From Strix aluco (taxonomy: Eukaryota > Chordata > Aves > Strigiformes > Strigidae), in the NCBI RefSeq assembly GCF_031877795.1, contig NC_133941.1, positions 24,156,251-24,220,250 of the forward strand: a stretch of DNA of 64,000 bases, given 5' to 3'. Both the position numbers and the translations under genes were made by a program. Positions 1-64,000 of this stretch are shown here, piece by piece. Numbering within the stretch: position 1 is the first letter of the stretch; each line of letters starts with the position of its first letter. The notes under the pieces are model-generated. The model was not told the DNA's origin. It did not search any database and worked only from the letters and a program-made list of their open reading frames with translations.

Positions 1-2659
1 ACTGAAGACTGGATGTAAAAAACGCACTAAAAGTGATTGACTGTGGCACACATAGATCATTCTTAGTCGTTAACAACACAGTTAAACAATTAACGAGGCC
101 AGCCCAGGAAGGAACATTGATGCTTTAGTTGCTTTCAAGCAAGGGGCGAGCAGGACTCTGCCCTTAGCTGACAGCTAAGCCCATTGGCATGGGATGGATG
201 GTGGCCACACGTCCCCACCAAATGACCAGTTCTCCCAGTTTAACTCTTGTCTTGGAGATGGATAATGAAATATTGGTCACATAGGAAGCATTTCTTTACC
301 GAGACAGTGGTCAAACACTAGAACAGGCTTCCTGGAAACGTGGTTGATGCCCCAGGCCTGTCAGTGTTTTAAGAGGCATTTGGACAATGCCCTCAATAAT
401 TTGCTTTAACTTTTAGTCAGCACTGAATTGGTCAGGCAGTTGGACTAGATGATGATTGTTAAGTCCCTTCCAACTGAACTATTCTATCCTGAGAGGTCTG
501 GGAGACATCATCTTGATTTGTATCGGTTTTCACTTTAGAAATAAAAAGGCTCACTCCTTGTAGAGCCCTTTAGCTTTTATAAATAACACTAAGCCCCTCT
601 GCTATTAGGCGCCCATTCCAGGTGCTGCACCCACAGGGCTGTGCTGACATGCCAAGACCTGCTGCACAGCAAGGAGCTGGCTTCGGCCTCCCCTCTCAGT
701 GCCTGAGACCCTTCTCTGGGTTGCCAATAGGAAACCTTCCGGCACCACAGAAGAGCGGAGACCCCGCTGCCCCGCCCCAGGGGCCCCCCGCAAAACACGG
801 CTCGGGTCGGCAGCATCACCACCTCCACGCTCAGGGACCAGTGCTGACAACCAGCACTCCACAGTGTTGTTACAGGAGATGCAGGCAACCCGTCTACACA
901 TGGAGAATAGATTATTAAAGAGTGTTAACTATTTTAATTGGTACATTAAAAAGGTCCATGTAACACAGCTGATATATAAACACACATGTGCAAGATGTTC
1001 TTCAGGAGCAAGCCCAGGCAACAGATGGTCATTCCATAGGATCACAAATTCCAGAGCCAATTTAACTTTTTGGAAGAGGATTAAATTAATTTGAAATGCA
1101 TCTTTTCTCCCGTAGGAAGCTACTCAGGACAGGAGGGAAAACTGGCAGCCTCGTGCTTGCCCCCAAGGGGCAGAGACTCTGAGAGTATCTCTCGGTTCTC
1201 CCCAGCCTGCCAGCCCCCACTCAGCCCCGCCACACCATCCCCACCCTCAGCTGCTGACCTGCACAAACCCAGTGCAGAGAGGGCAAATAATAGACCCAGT
1301 GCGGGTTCAGTCTGACTTCGATGGTCCCAGTCAGGGAACCAGGGAGCTCTGGGACCTGTGAGATGTCCCCACCGCTACCAGCAGCTGAAAGCTCCTCCTC
1401 CTCCCACCCTGGTGTAGTTCCTGACTAAGGAGCTGGATTTCAGCCTCTCGGGACAGTGGCAGGGGTTTAAATGGGCCATGAAGAAAACGTGTGCTCCAGG
1501 TCAAGTACACATACGTCATGCAAGCCAAACTTTTCCGCCATAATTTCTGGAAAAAGTAAATGCAGCACCTTACATTTGTGCCAATGAACTAGTTAATTTG
1601 TTGTACTTTCACATCCTAATTTTAGTCACACTTGTGTGGATAGCTTGTCACACTTTGGCTGCCCATGATAAAATTTTGCTGGCATAGTTACATTGAGGAA
1701 AGGAGCGAAGTCATTACACTCGCAGTACACAGCACACTGGTGAAATCTCCCATGCACATTTATTTTTGTTGATACTGTTTATTCCATGCCCATAACCAGG
1801 TTATGCTGGAAAAGTGAAACTGCTGGGAAAGAGGGCAATTGGTGCCTCAAACCTTCACCAGAACACCAGGGTGGATAATATTTCCAGAACAGACAAGCTC
1901 TCACAGGGGGCGAACAACACTGCATCAGTGCAGGGTAGGAAGGGACACAAATCCCACCAGAATCTGACAGCGGGATCCCCTGGATAGCTGCCACGACACC
2001 AGCACAACTGCTCCTCTCCAGCTTGTGTGGAGAAGGAAGGAGAGAGGAAGACTGATTGCCATCATTCACACAAAACAGCTGCGCTGCTATAAACTGCGTC
2101 TACACCCAGAGCGCAGAGCTGTTAACACCACTCCTGTAGACACAACACCAGATCAGAAATGCTCGGGGCCAGCCTGTGTTTAAGAATGTGTGTCAGGCAC
2201 TAGAGTAAACAGATGAACACTCAGATAAAGACAGCAGACAATAAGGGCGTGCCCAGACAAAAAAGCTCTCCTGATATCAACCAAGGTATAAATTTATAAC
2301 TCCTGGTGTTATGTCAGTATAATCCATGATCTAGAGGAAGCTCCCGCGTAACGGAGTGATTTATTCTCAGCTACAAGGAGCTGAGATACAGGCACTGTCG
2401 ATCCTCTGATATTTCAAACCCTGTGAGCACCTGGGGTTGGTCTTTTTCTTCTTTAAACAACTGCCTCTGTTATTTCTGTCTTATTTGCATCTTATTAACC
2501 GTCCCACATTTAAACATGGACATCTGAGGTAGCTGCACACAATAAAAAGGACAAAGCGTTACTGCACCCAAGGGCAGCGTCCCCCGGCAGCGGCAGCGTG
2601 CAGAGGTTGTGTGATCTTTCTCCGTCTTTTGGGAGGACAGGATGTAGTCTGCTAACTCA
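1..2659. other. intergenic, downstream of FAM120A
   Basis: Apart from the CR1 fragment at 240-488, I find no gene. There is a GC-rich stretch at about 620-870 with a handful of CpGs and a small C/G-rich patch at 1150-1300. Reading frames here are short and lack recognisable protein features. In mammals PHF2 lies downstream of FAM120A, but no PHF2 exon was recognised here. Confidence 0.6.
240..488 (+). mobile_element. CR1 3'-end fragment
   Basis: About 250 bp matching the end of CR1: a piece corresponding to 'GGAAGCATTTCTTTACCGAG', a segment like 'GAACAGGCTTCCTGGAAACG', 'TGTTTTAAGAGGCATTTGGAC', and the tail 'TTCCAACTGAACTATTCTAT'. Old and diverged, in the intergenic region downstream of FAM120A. 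Confidence 0.75.
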
Positions 2660-2686
2660 ATCACTTTATTCGGGAATAGGAAAACT

Positions 2687-2692
2687 TTTATT
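2687..2692 (-). terminator. distal poly(A) signal AATAAA
   Basis: Minus-strand AATAAA within TTGTAAATAAAAG, about 1.64 kb after the stop. A second copy follows at 2665-2670. Either could direct cleavage at the expected end of the mRNA. Confidence 0.6.
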
Positions 2693-3894
2693 TACAACAT
2701 GTTAATTAAAAAAATATTTGACAAAAAAGGCATACAGTATTTTATACTAAAAGAATAAAGATTTTTATTAAGCACTGTAAGTTGCATTCAATAGCCTTCA
2801 AATACACCACACCACAATCCATCTACAACCAATCAAACCCAACAGTAGTTCATTCTTGCACAATCCATGAGTTGGGGCAGAACTCCCTTCAACTTACATT
2901 AAGATACCTACTTAGCTCTTGCGGGCAGGGAATGGGGAATTACACCTCATTTCTGATCACTAATGTGTGATGAAGAGCATCAGGAGAATTATATGAAAAC
3001 GAATATAAAGAAATGATTCTGATTTTGAAGTACATTAAGTTTGGAAACACTAACAAAAACATCAAAATGATACAGGTATATTTGCTTATACTAAATTCTT
3101 GATGGGAAAGTTCTCAAGAACAAGCCATTTGTTTCCTGCTACAGAAGGGGGGTACTTTTTTTTTTTTGAAGATCAAAGCTTTTTTTTTTGTTTTTCACAG
3201 AATTTCATATTTGCTAATATGAAGGCATAAAACAGCAACAGAGAACAATAATGCATACAGCAATGAGTACACCAGGGTAACGTTGATATTCAAAACGGCT
3301 AGATAATTTTTTTTTTTTAAGTTTTAGAATAAATGCAACAGAGGTCAATAATCACAAAATTTTAAGGTTAGAGCAAGATCAGTCAATGACTAAACATAGT
3401 TAACATCTTTTATAGGACTATTACTGATTATTAGCTTTTTGTTTTGCAAATGGGCACAGTACTTGTAAGAATGGAAGAAAGAGGACAATAACATGCATAA
3501 TATTAACTACACACTTTAAAAATTATGAACCATGCAGAAGTTTAGCTCAAATAGTAGTACTAATGGTCTACGTCTGATTCAAAACCACATAGTTCATTGA
3601 TCACGGATGCATGGTATTAGTCACAAAAAGTTTCAGAACACATTGTGTTTATTTTGAAAGGTCATTTGCATCTTCTATGATTTCAAGTTTATCTCCATTT
3701 AACTTGCTTGTAAAGTATGTATGATGTATATTTAAAATCAGCAGAACTGCAATATTACTCTATAATTTTTAGTTTCGATAGTTTGCACATTTTAACACAA
3801 AAGAACCACATCAACGGTGATGAAATTTAAGAAAAAAAACTGTGGTTGTGCCTTTTTCCCCCCATAATCATGAAATCAAAGCCTTAAAGAAAGC

Positions 3895-3900
3895 TTTATT
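3895..3900 (-). terminator. possible proximal poly(A) signal AATAAA
   Basis: Minus-strand AATAAAGC about 425 nt after the stop codon. It could yield a short 3' UTR isoform; only the hexamer supports it. Confidence 0.3.
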
Positions 3901-4324
3901 GTGACACAGTAATGCAAAATCAAATATAATGGCATACATATGGTGCCAAGTACTAAAAATTATATTTTAAGCTATATATACTTAAAGACTGCCAAAATTT
4001 GTTTTCTTTATATTTCAAAAAACAAAACTACAAGCTTTTGTCATAACCAGTTTAAACTTTATGTATACTTCATTTTAAGTGCGGGAGTCAAATGCTCTTC
4101 ATTCTCTTTCTTTTTTGTTTTATTGTAGCATTTTGACTACAACTGGTTAAAACTAAAAATGTGTTGTTTAAATCTCTGACATCAAAGAGGGATCCGAATT
4201 TCCAAAGTCCTCATTTTTCTCTTACGGAAAGGAAAAAATGTACGTAACTGTAGGCTCTCTTTCTTTCCAGATATTCCTAATCCTGACCCTTCCCAACATC
4301 CTTCACCCTCTATAAAAAATAAGT

Positions 4325-58870
<54,546 letters not shown>

Positions 58871-59452
58871 GGTGAGGACCGGGCGGCGGCGGCGGGCGGG
58901 CGAGCGGGGGCCCGGCGGCGGCGGCAGCGGCGGCGGTGGCGGCGGGGTCTGGGCTCGGGCCGGGCGGCGCGGCGGCGGCTGTAGTTGCGGGTGGGCGGTG
59001 GGAGCGGTGGAGCCGGGTGGGAGCGCTGGCTGCCGTCGGTGGCCGTTCAGGGGGGAGTTGTATGGATTAGTGGGGGGCTCATGGCTGCTGCGGCCGCCAT
59101 GTGCTGCTCTCACAGAGCCATGGCTCGGGGATCCGGGCTGCTGCCGCTGCGGCTCCGACTGCCGGGGGGAGGGGGAGCGGCACAGCGCGCAGGAAGCCAA
59201 CCCGCCGCCGCCGCCGCCTGCGGCAGGGAGAGCGGAACAGGCGGGACTTGGCGGCGGCCGCCGCTGCCACTCACAGGCAGCGCGGGGCGCGCACACGGGC
59301 GCCGGGGGAGGGCGGGCGGGGAGCGAGCGCCGCGCCGCCGCCGGCCCGGTGCCCGCCGCCCTCACGGCCCCCCGCGCTGCCCTGCCCTGCCCTGCGGCAC
59401 TGGGGCGGCGGGGCCCGCGCAGCCCGCCCGCCGCGGCGGTTGCATAACTCAG

Positions 59453-59460
59453 GCATGCGC
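59453..59460. promoter_or_regulatory. NRF1-like core GCATGCGC
   Basis: Matches most of the palindromic NRF1 consensus and is followed closely by GCGGAAGC (ETS-like) at 59471. It lies about 590 nt upstream of the start codon, a typical place for such sites in CpG-island promoters. Confidence 0.35.
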
Positions 59461-59722
59461 GGGAGCGCGGGCGGAAGCGGGTGGCGGGGAAGGGGAGGGG
59501 GCTCGGGGGGCGGCGGGGGAGTGGCGGAGGGAGGCGAGCAGCCGCGCGGGGGGCGGCGAGAGCCCGCTCAGGGCAGGCCGGGCCGGCCCGGCCACAGCGC
59601 GGCGCGGCTGCCGCCCCTCGTCGCCCGCCATTTCGGCCCGCGGCCGCCGCGGCGGGCCGGGCCGCGCCACGCCACAAGTTGCCGGGCGGCGGCGTTCCCC
59701 TCAGCAGCGCGGCGCCGGCGGC

Positions 59723-59738
59723 CGGGGCGGGGCGGGGC
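59723..59738. promoter_or_regulatory. tandem GC boxes (Sp1/KLF-type)
   Basis: Overlapping GGGGCGGGG cores, about 0.85 kb upstream of the ATG inside the CpG island. Binding is inferred from the motif only. Confidence 0.4.
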
Positions 59739-60010
59739 AGCGCAGCGCGGCCGCCGCCATGGCTTCGCCGAGCCGGGGAAGCGGCGCCCCGGGGCACCTG
59801 TTGCCCCGCGGGGCGGGGGTCTGCGGCCGCCACGGACCCGCGGCGAGCAGCGGCCGCGCTGCCGTTTCGGCGGAAATACCGCGGAGCGGCTCGCCCCGGC
59901 CCGGAGCGCTGCAGGGCGGCCGGCCACGCCGCGCTCGGCCTCGGGCTGGCTGAGCGGCTCCGCTAGCTCACCGCTCCTTCCCCTCGACAGAAGCGGCGGT
60001 CATGGCCGTT

Positions 60011-63000
60011 ATTTACACATAATAATTACAAACTATCCTCGCCTTGCCCGCAACTGGATATTTATTGCTGCCGCTAAAACTTCTAGATGATTTTGATGCC
60101 CTTTCCCCTTGAACAGATTTAAAGTGGCTGCTTGCACCTTGAGGCCTGCCATCCACAGGTTAGCTGAGCCCTTGCCGTGACGGGTAAATGAGCACAAATA
60201 TAAACGACTGGGGAAAACCCCCGTTCTTTAATGCACAGGCAGTGAGGAATTATCTTTTTTCCGTTTCAACCAGATGAAATTAAAAGGCCGAGATTAGGAC
60301 GGTGCCCAAGTTTCAGAAGTGGTGTGCAGGTTGTCACTGAAATAATAACATAGCATCTGAGTAGTTCTCTGCTATGCAGGTGGCAAGAAAGTGTCAAGCT
60401 GCACATGCTGTATGTTCGCATTAATACTTTATTAATCAGGAAAAAATGTGTTGTTAATGAGATTTCAGTCAGGCTGGATTGGCACCTACAGTAAATATTC
60501 CCACTGGGGAACAGCTATTTCTTAGGGAGTGGGTTGGTTTGCTCACAGGCAGTGCAGCGCTAACGCAGGGCTGCTCAGTGGATGTTTGTATCCAAGACTG
60601 GCTGATACAGCGTAAGGATGGTGAAATAAAGAATGGTGAAAAAGCTATGGAAATAGTGAGAAAGATATGTTTCTTCCTATAAATCTGTTTTTGTGATAAT
60701 ATGGGAGTGTGGTTTCCTAAGTAAATAGTGTGATCGCTTTCCAAACTACTTTTCCCTTAGACTTCCTAGATTTTCCTTTAAGAGTAGGCATGTTATGATA
60801 ACATCAAAATAATAAAACACCGTAGAACACTTTGAAAGACATACAAAACATGGTAGCAGACCAACAGTGCTAACAGAAGGAAAGAGGATCAAGGAGAAAG
60901 AACTTAGGAATTCCAAATGTCCCAAAACACATCAAAATTTGGTCAAAAGAGTAAGTACCACCGTACATGAAGTGTCAGACATGCCTGCATGTATTCAGTG
61001 GTCTAACCAAACAGTACAAAGTTTGGTCAAAAACAGTCATTCTCTAATTAGTCTTAAGAAGTGAGCATTAGCTGATTCAAAAAGAATTCAATATTTGAGT
61101 CATTAATGGTCTCACAGCATATTTAGATTCAATAGTCTTAGGAATGTTAAATCACGTATAAACAAAATACCTCCTAAGTTTACTTGGGGTTTTTTTGTTT
61201 TGTTGTTGTTTAAGAAGGAAAACTAGTCGAAAGCATCCGCCACCAAAAGCCTGGCTGTTAAGGTCCTGACACTTCCCATGGAGTTAGGTAGACAAAGCAG
61301 AACTGGATGCTGCTGGGCTCATGTGTCCATCCACAAACATGACCCTCCCTCCCTCCCCCCCCAGAAGAAAAGAGAAGATAGAGGAATAACAGAAGGGGAA
61401 ACAAAGTGCTTCAAGAAATTATTTGACACAAATAGCTGGTTTGCTGCATCTAAAACTTTAGCCAGACAAGAAGGCAACAGAAAAATGTCATTTATGGAAA
61501 GCAAAATTAGACTGGAAAACGGGTAGACTAAGATAGACTTAAATTAACCAATGGCATGAGGACAAACAAGGTGTTTTTTCATCAGCCAGCGGCAGAAAGC
61601 CTGCAGGAGTCATCGGGTTATCTGCATATAAGAAAAGAGTACAAGGGAGGAAAAGTCATTGAAGACCTTTCTTTCTCAGCACTGAGACACAATACATTTC
61701 ACTGTTACCAGATGGTGGTGGTGTAAGGGAAGGGTTAATAAAGATTAATATTAAAGTCAGTGACTCACTATCCAACCTGAATAGAAGAGAATGAGGAGTG
61801 GCTCCCTAGAAGGAAGGAACTGAACAGTCATTAGGAAGAACTCCTAATGAATAACCATGTCAGGGCAAGAACATAGAGATGAATGTTATCATTTTAGTCT
61901 TGATTCCTCTGTTAATGAAACTTGGTCCCACTGTGAGATGAATATGGACGTGTGGGCTGTGGAATAGGCTATCCACGGTAACCTCGATAGGTACATTTGC
62001 CTGGGAATAATTGATACATATATTATCCATGGAAAATGGTTGTTTTACATTATTTCCCTTAATATGTCTCCTCCTTTCTCACTCCAGTGTCTCACTGTGG
62101 ACCTGCTGCCCCAGAACTTCCCAGTTCTTGCTGCTGTGGGAGAAAAACTCCCAGCCCTCCTTACTGCTGGGTCTGTGAGTGGCCATGGGCTCATCCTGTG
62201 GGCAAGATACTTATCTGCATTGTTACTTCAGTGCTCAAAGTGAAATATGTCTCATTATTTTTGGTACTGAATTTAAATGCAGACATTTGCAAATAAACAT
62301 CCAATAAATGTTAACATTCTACTGTTAGCTATGACTGTTAGCTGCCCTGTTTCCCTTCCCTGTCATCGGGAGCATTTGACTGTAGTAGGGGTAAATAGCA
62401 CGCAGCAATAAAACTGAGCCTTGTTTCTTTCATGGGGTATTGCTTACATACCTACTTACCAAAAATTTCTCTTACAGAAGCTTGCAGAATCTTCATGCGA
62501 TTTATATGAAACCAGCAAAGTTGTACTGGGACACTTCTCCAGGTTGACTTACCTTCATCCTCAGTATGTATGTTATCATCTCAAGCGATTTCCTCTTGGT
62601 TTTTTTTTTTAAGTTATAGGCATGTCTACCACTTAGTCTAAAATACTTGTGAAAAAGGTAGAAATTGAAGGAAAGTTACTTAGCTTTAAAAAAAAAAAAA
62701 ATTGGGACAAAATTTGCCACTCATTGTAGTCTTCCTCTAATTTTGTATCATAGTACTTGCTACTAGGTGAGAATTCGCTTTCTTGTATCTTAGTTTGGTG
62801 CAATTAAACCATATACATTCACACAAAATTTATACAACTAAAAAGTTTCCATGATCAGGTATAGCCTTCCAAAATATCCACAAACACCATCTCGCTTTAG
62901 CATACAATAACTTTTTTCAAATGTCTATGATACCTATGATGGAACATTTTCCTCTTAGGACAAAAAAATACGCATATGGGAGACACCTAACTGAGTCATT

Positions 63001-64000
63001 TAAATGCTTATCAGTCTCTCCAGCACATCAGCTCTTAGAGGAGTTTCAGTCTGTTTATTGGGACTTCTTCCTTTTTCAGCTTTCTGCAAGACGTAAGATT
63101 GCAGAAACCCATAGGTGATTGGTCAGCTTAAATAAATTTATTGCTAACAGTTAAATTTTTTCTTAGTCTACAAGAAGGAATACTGTTCTTCCAGCAACAA
63201 TCGGCTAATACCAGTTATCACGGTTTCTTTTGTAAAACTTCATCTTTGCAAAGAAGACTGCTGAAATTTTTAGTTTCAGCTGATCTGCTCTCACCCGTCA
63301 AGCATTCCTCCACTCTAACGTTTCACCTTAATTGAAAATTCACCTTCCACCGTAACTTCAGATTGTGAGAAACCAATCACACATCTGGTGAATACAACTT
63401 GCATCTTTTCGCTGATATCAAGCCTTTTCTGTTGGCTGTGTATATACCCGCTCTGTTTTGCTGCAGTGTAGAACTTCTGCAGGAGACTGGTGCTAGGGAG
63501 CAGAATATTCTTCTGCGCTTTCTCACTGGCCACTATGAACTTTGGTGATGGATTGCTTTGCAGCATCTTAATTTGCTTTTCAGTACATGTGGAATTTGTG
63601 CCTTTCTCAAGCTCTCCATCTCTATTGGCTTAAGCCTCTGGTTTAACTCTGAAGACTGTTAGCAAAGACTGTAAGGGATGCACGAGAAACTGCAGTCTGC
63701 TGATTTTTTGTTTTTTTCATTCTCCCTTACCACCTTTAATGTTTGTGAGAGTTGAGAGTAAATCCTACTTCTTCTTTGCCCATCTAAGACAGGGGTGCTA
63801 TTCTGGCACTCAGGAAGTCTGCTCTCCTTGCGCTTGCCTCATGCAAATATGTGCCCAGGGGTGACCATACAGGAAGAAGTCTTGTCTTTTTTTTTCCTAT
63901 TCTACTGGCATTTGCTTTTTTATTTACCTTAACAGAATGTAGATTTATCCAAAGCATGTTCTTCCTCATTACATTTTTCACTCTTAGTCAAAAGCCATTT
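60011..64000. other. upstream intergenic region
   Basis: AT-rich sequence beyond the CpG island. No recognisable gene or CR1. It contains a C-rich run at 61344-61363 and the exon-like block at 62088-62174, listed separately. The short reading frames here have no family match. Confidence 0.6.
62088..62174 (+). other. exon-like block, plus strand (unproven)
   Basis: An 87-nt GC-richer segment lies between a strong acceptor (pyrimidine-rich tract ending CACTCCAG) and a consensus donor (GTGAGT). It is a multiple of three and open in one frame, reading TVDLLPQNFPVLAAVGEKLP in its middle. AATAAA hexamers follow at 62292-62297 and 62303-62308. I do not recognise the peptide. It could be an exon of a divergent or upstream transcript, or chance. 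Confidence 0.25.

Larger units (their letters stand above)
2660..4324 (-). other. FAM120A: FAM120A 3' UTR (3' end inferred)
   Basis: Sequence after the stop is AT-rich, without a continuing reading frame, and contains several homopolymer A/T tracts (near 3155, 3180, 3308). The far end is set by AATAAA hexamers at 2687-2692 and 2665-2670 on the minus strand; a 1.6-1.7 kb UTR matches my recollection of the mammalian length. Additional hexamers at 2764-2769, 3895-3900 and 4119-4124 could give shorter forms. No transcript data are available here. Confidence 0.7.

Noticed and set aside
589-1094. Possible exons of a downstream gene (for example PHF2)
   Set aside because: Frames overlap on both strands and none reads as a PHF2 region (PHD or JmjC); the GC-rich stretch alone is not enough.
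58985-60090. Long plus-strand open frames (322 and 329 codons) across the CpG island
   Set aside because: They are Arg/Ala/Gly/Pro-rich in overlapping frames, as expected from stop-poor GC-rich DNA, with no recognisable domain. A FAM120AOS-like antisense transcript is possible but not supported by these frames.

Overview
This window is nuclear DNA from a vertebrate, almost certainly a bird. It carries one complete, intron-rich protein gene whose predicted product matches vertebrate FAM120A, and its recognisable interspersed repeats are CR1-type LINEs, the dominant repeat family of bird genomes. The species cannot be told from the sequence.

The minus strand carries FAM120A (also called OSSA or C9orf10; constitutive coactivator of PPAR-gamma-like protein 1). 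I could place 18 coding exons from the ATG at 58870 down to the stop at 4325. Every junction is GT-AG and in frame. The joined CDS is 3348 nt, or 1115 residues, against about 1118 in human as I recall it. The start codon lies in a large CpG island (about 57.8-60.0 kb) that also holds the promoter. The 3' UTR runs from 4324 to about 2.66 kb and contains several AATAAA signals. The protein has an XPG/FEN1-like N-terminal half with a degraded active site, a Ser/Pro-rich linker, a conserved central region, and a C-terminal RG-rich region consistent with RNA binding.

Layout: 1-2.66 kb is intergenic, with an old CR1 3' fragment at 240-488. The span 2.66-58.87 kb is FAM120A with its introns. The introns hold a CR1 in sense orientation at 15.2-16.3 kb (intron 13), an antisense CR1 at 29.0-29.9 kb (intron 9), an older CR1 at 43.1-43.9 kb (intron 3), and two small CpG-rich patches at 33.5 and 56.7 kb. 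From 60.0 to 64.0 kb the DNA is AT-rich upstream sequence with one exon-like block on the plus strand at 62088-62174.

The most interesting points are: the two young CR1 copies form a nearly perfect inverted repeat around exons 10-13, a 750-nt frame-neutral block, suggesting circular RNA or editing; a tandem CAGCAG acceptor at exon 6; a Pumilio-type site overlapping the distal poly(A) signal; intragenic CpG patches; and the exon-like block upstream. I saw no clearly new biological system.
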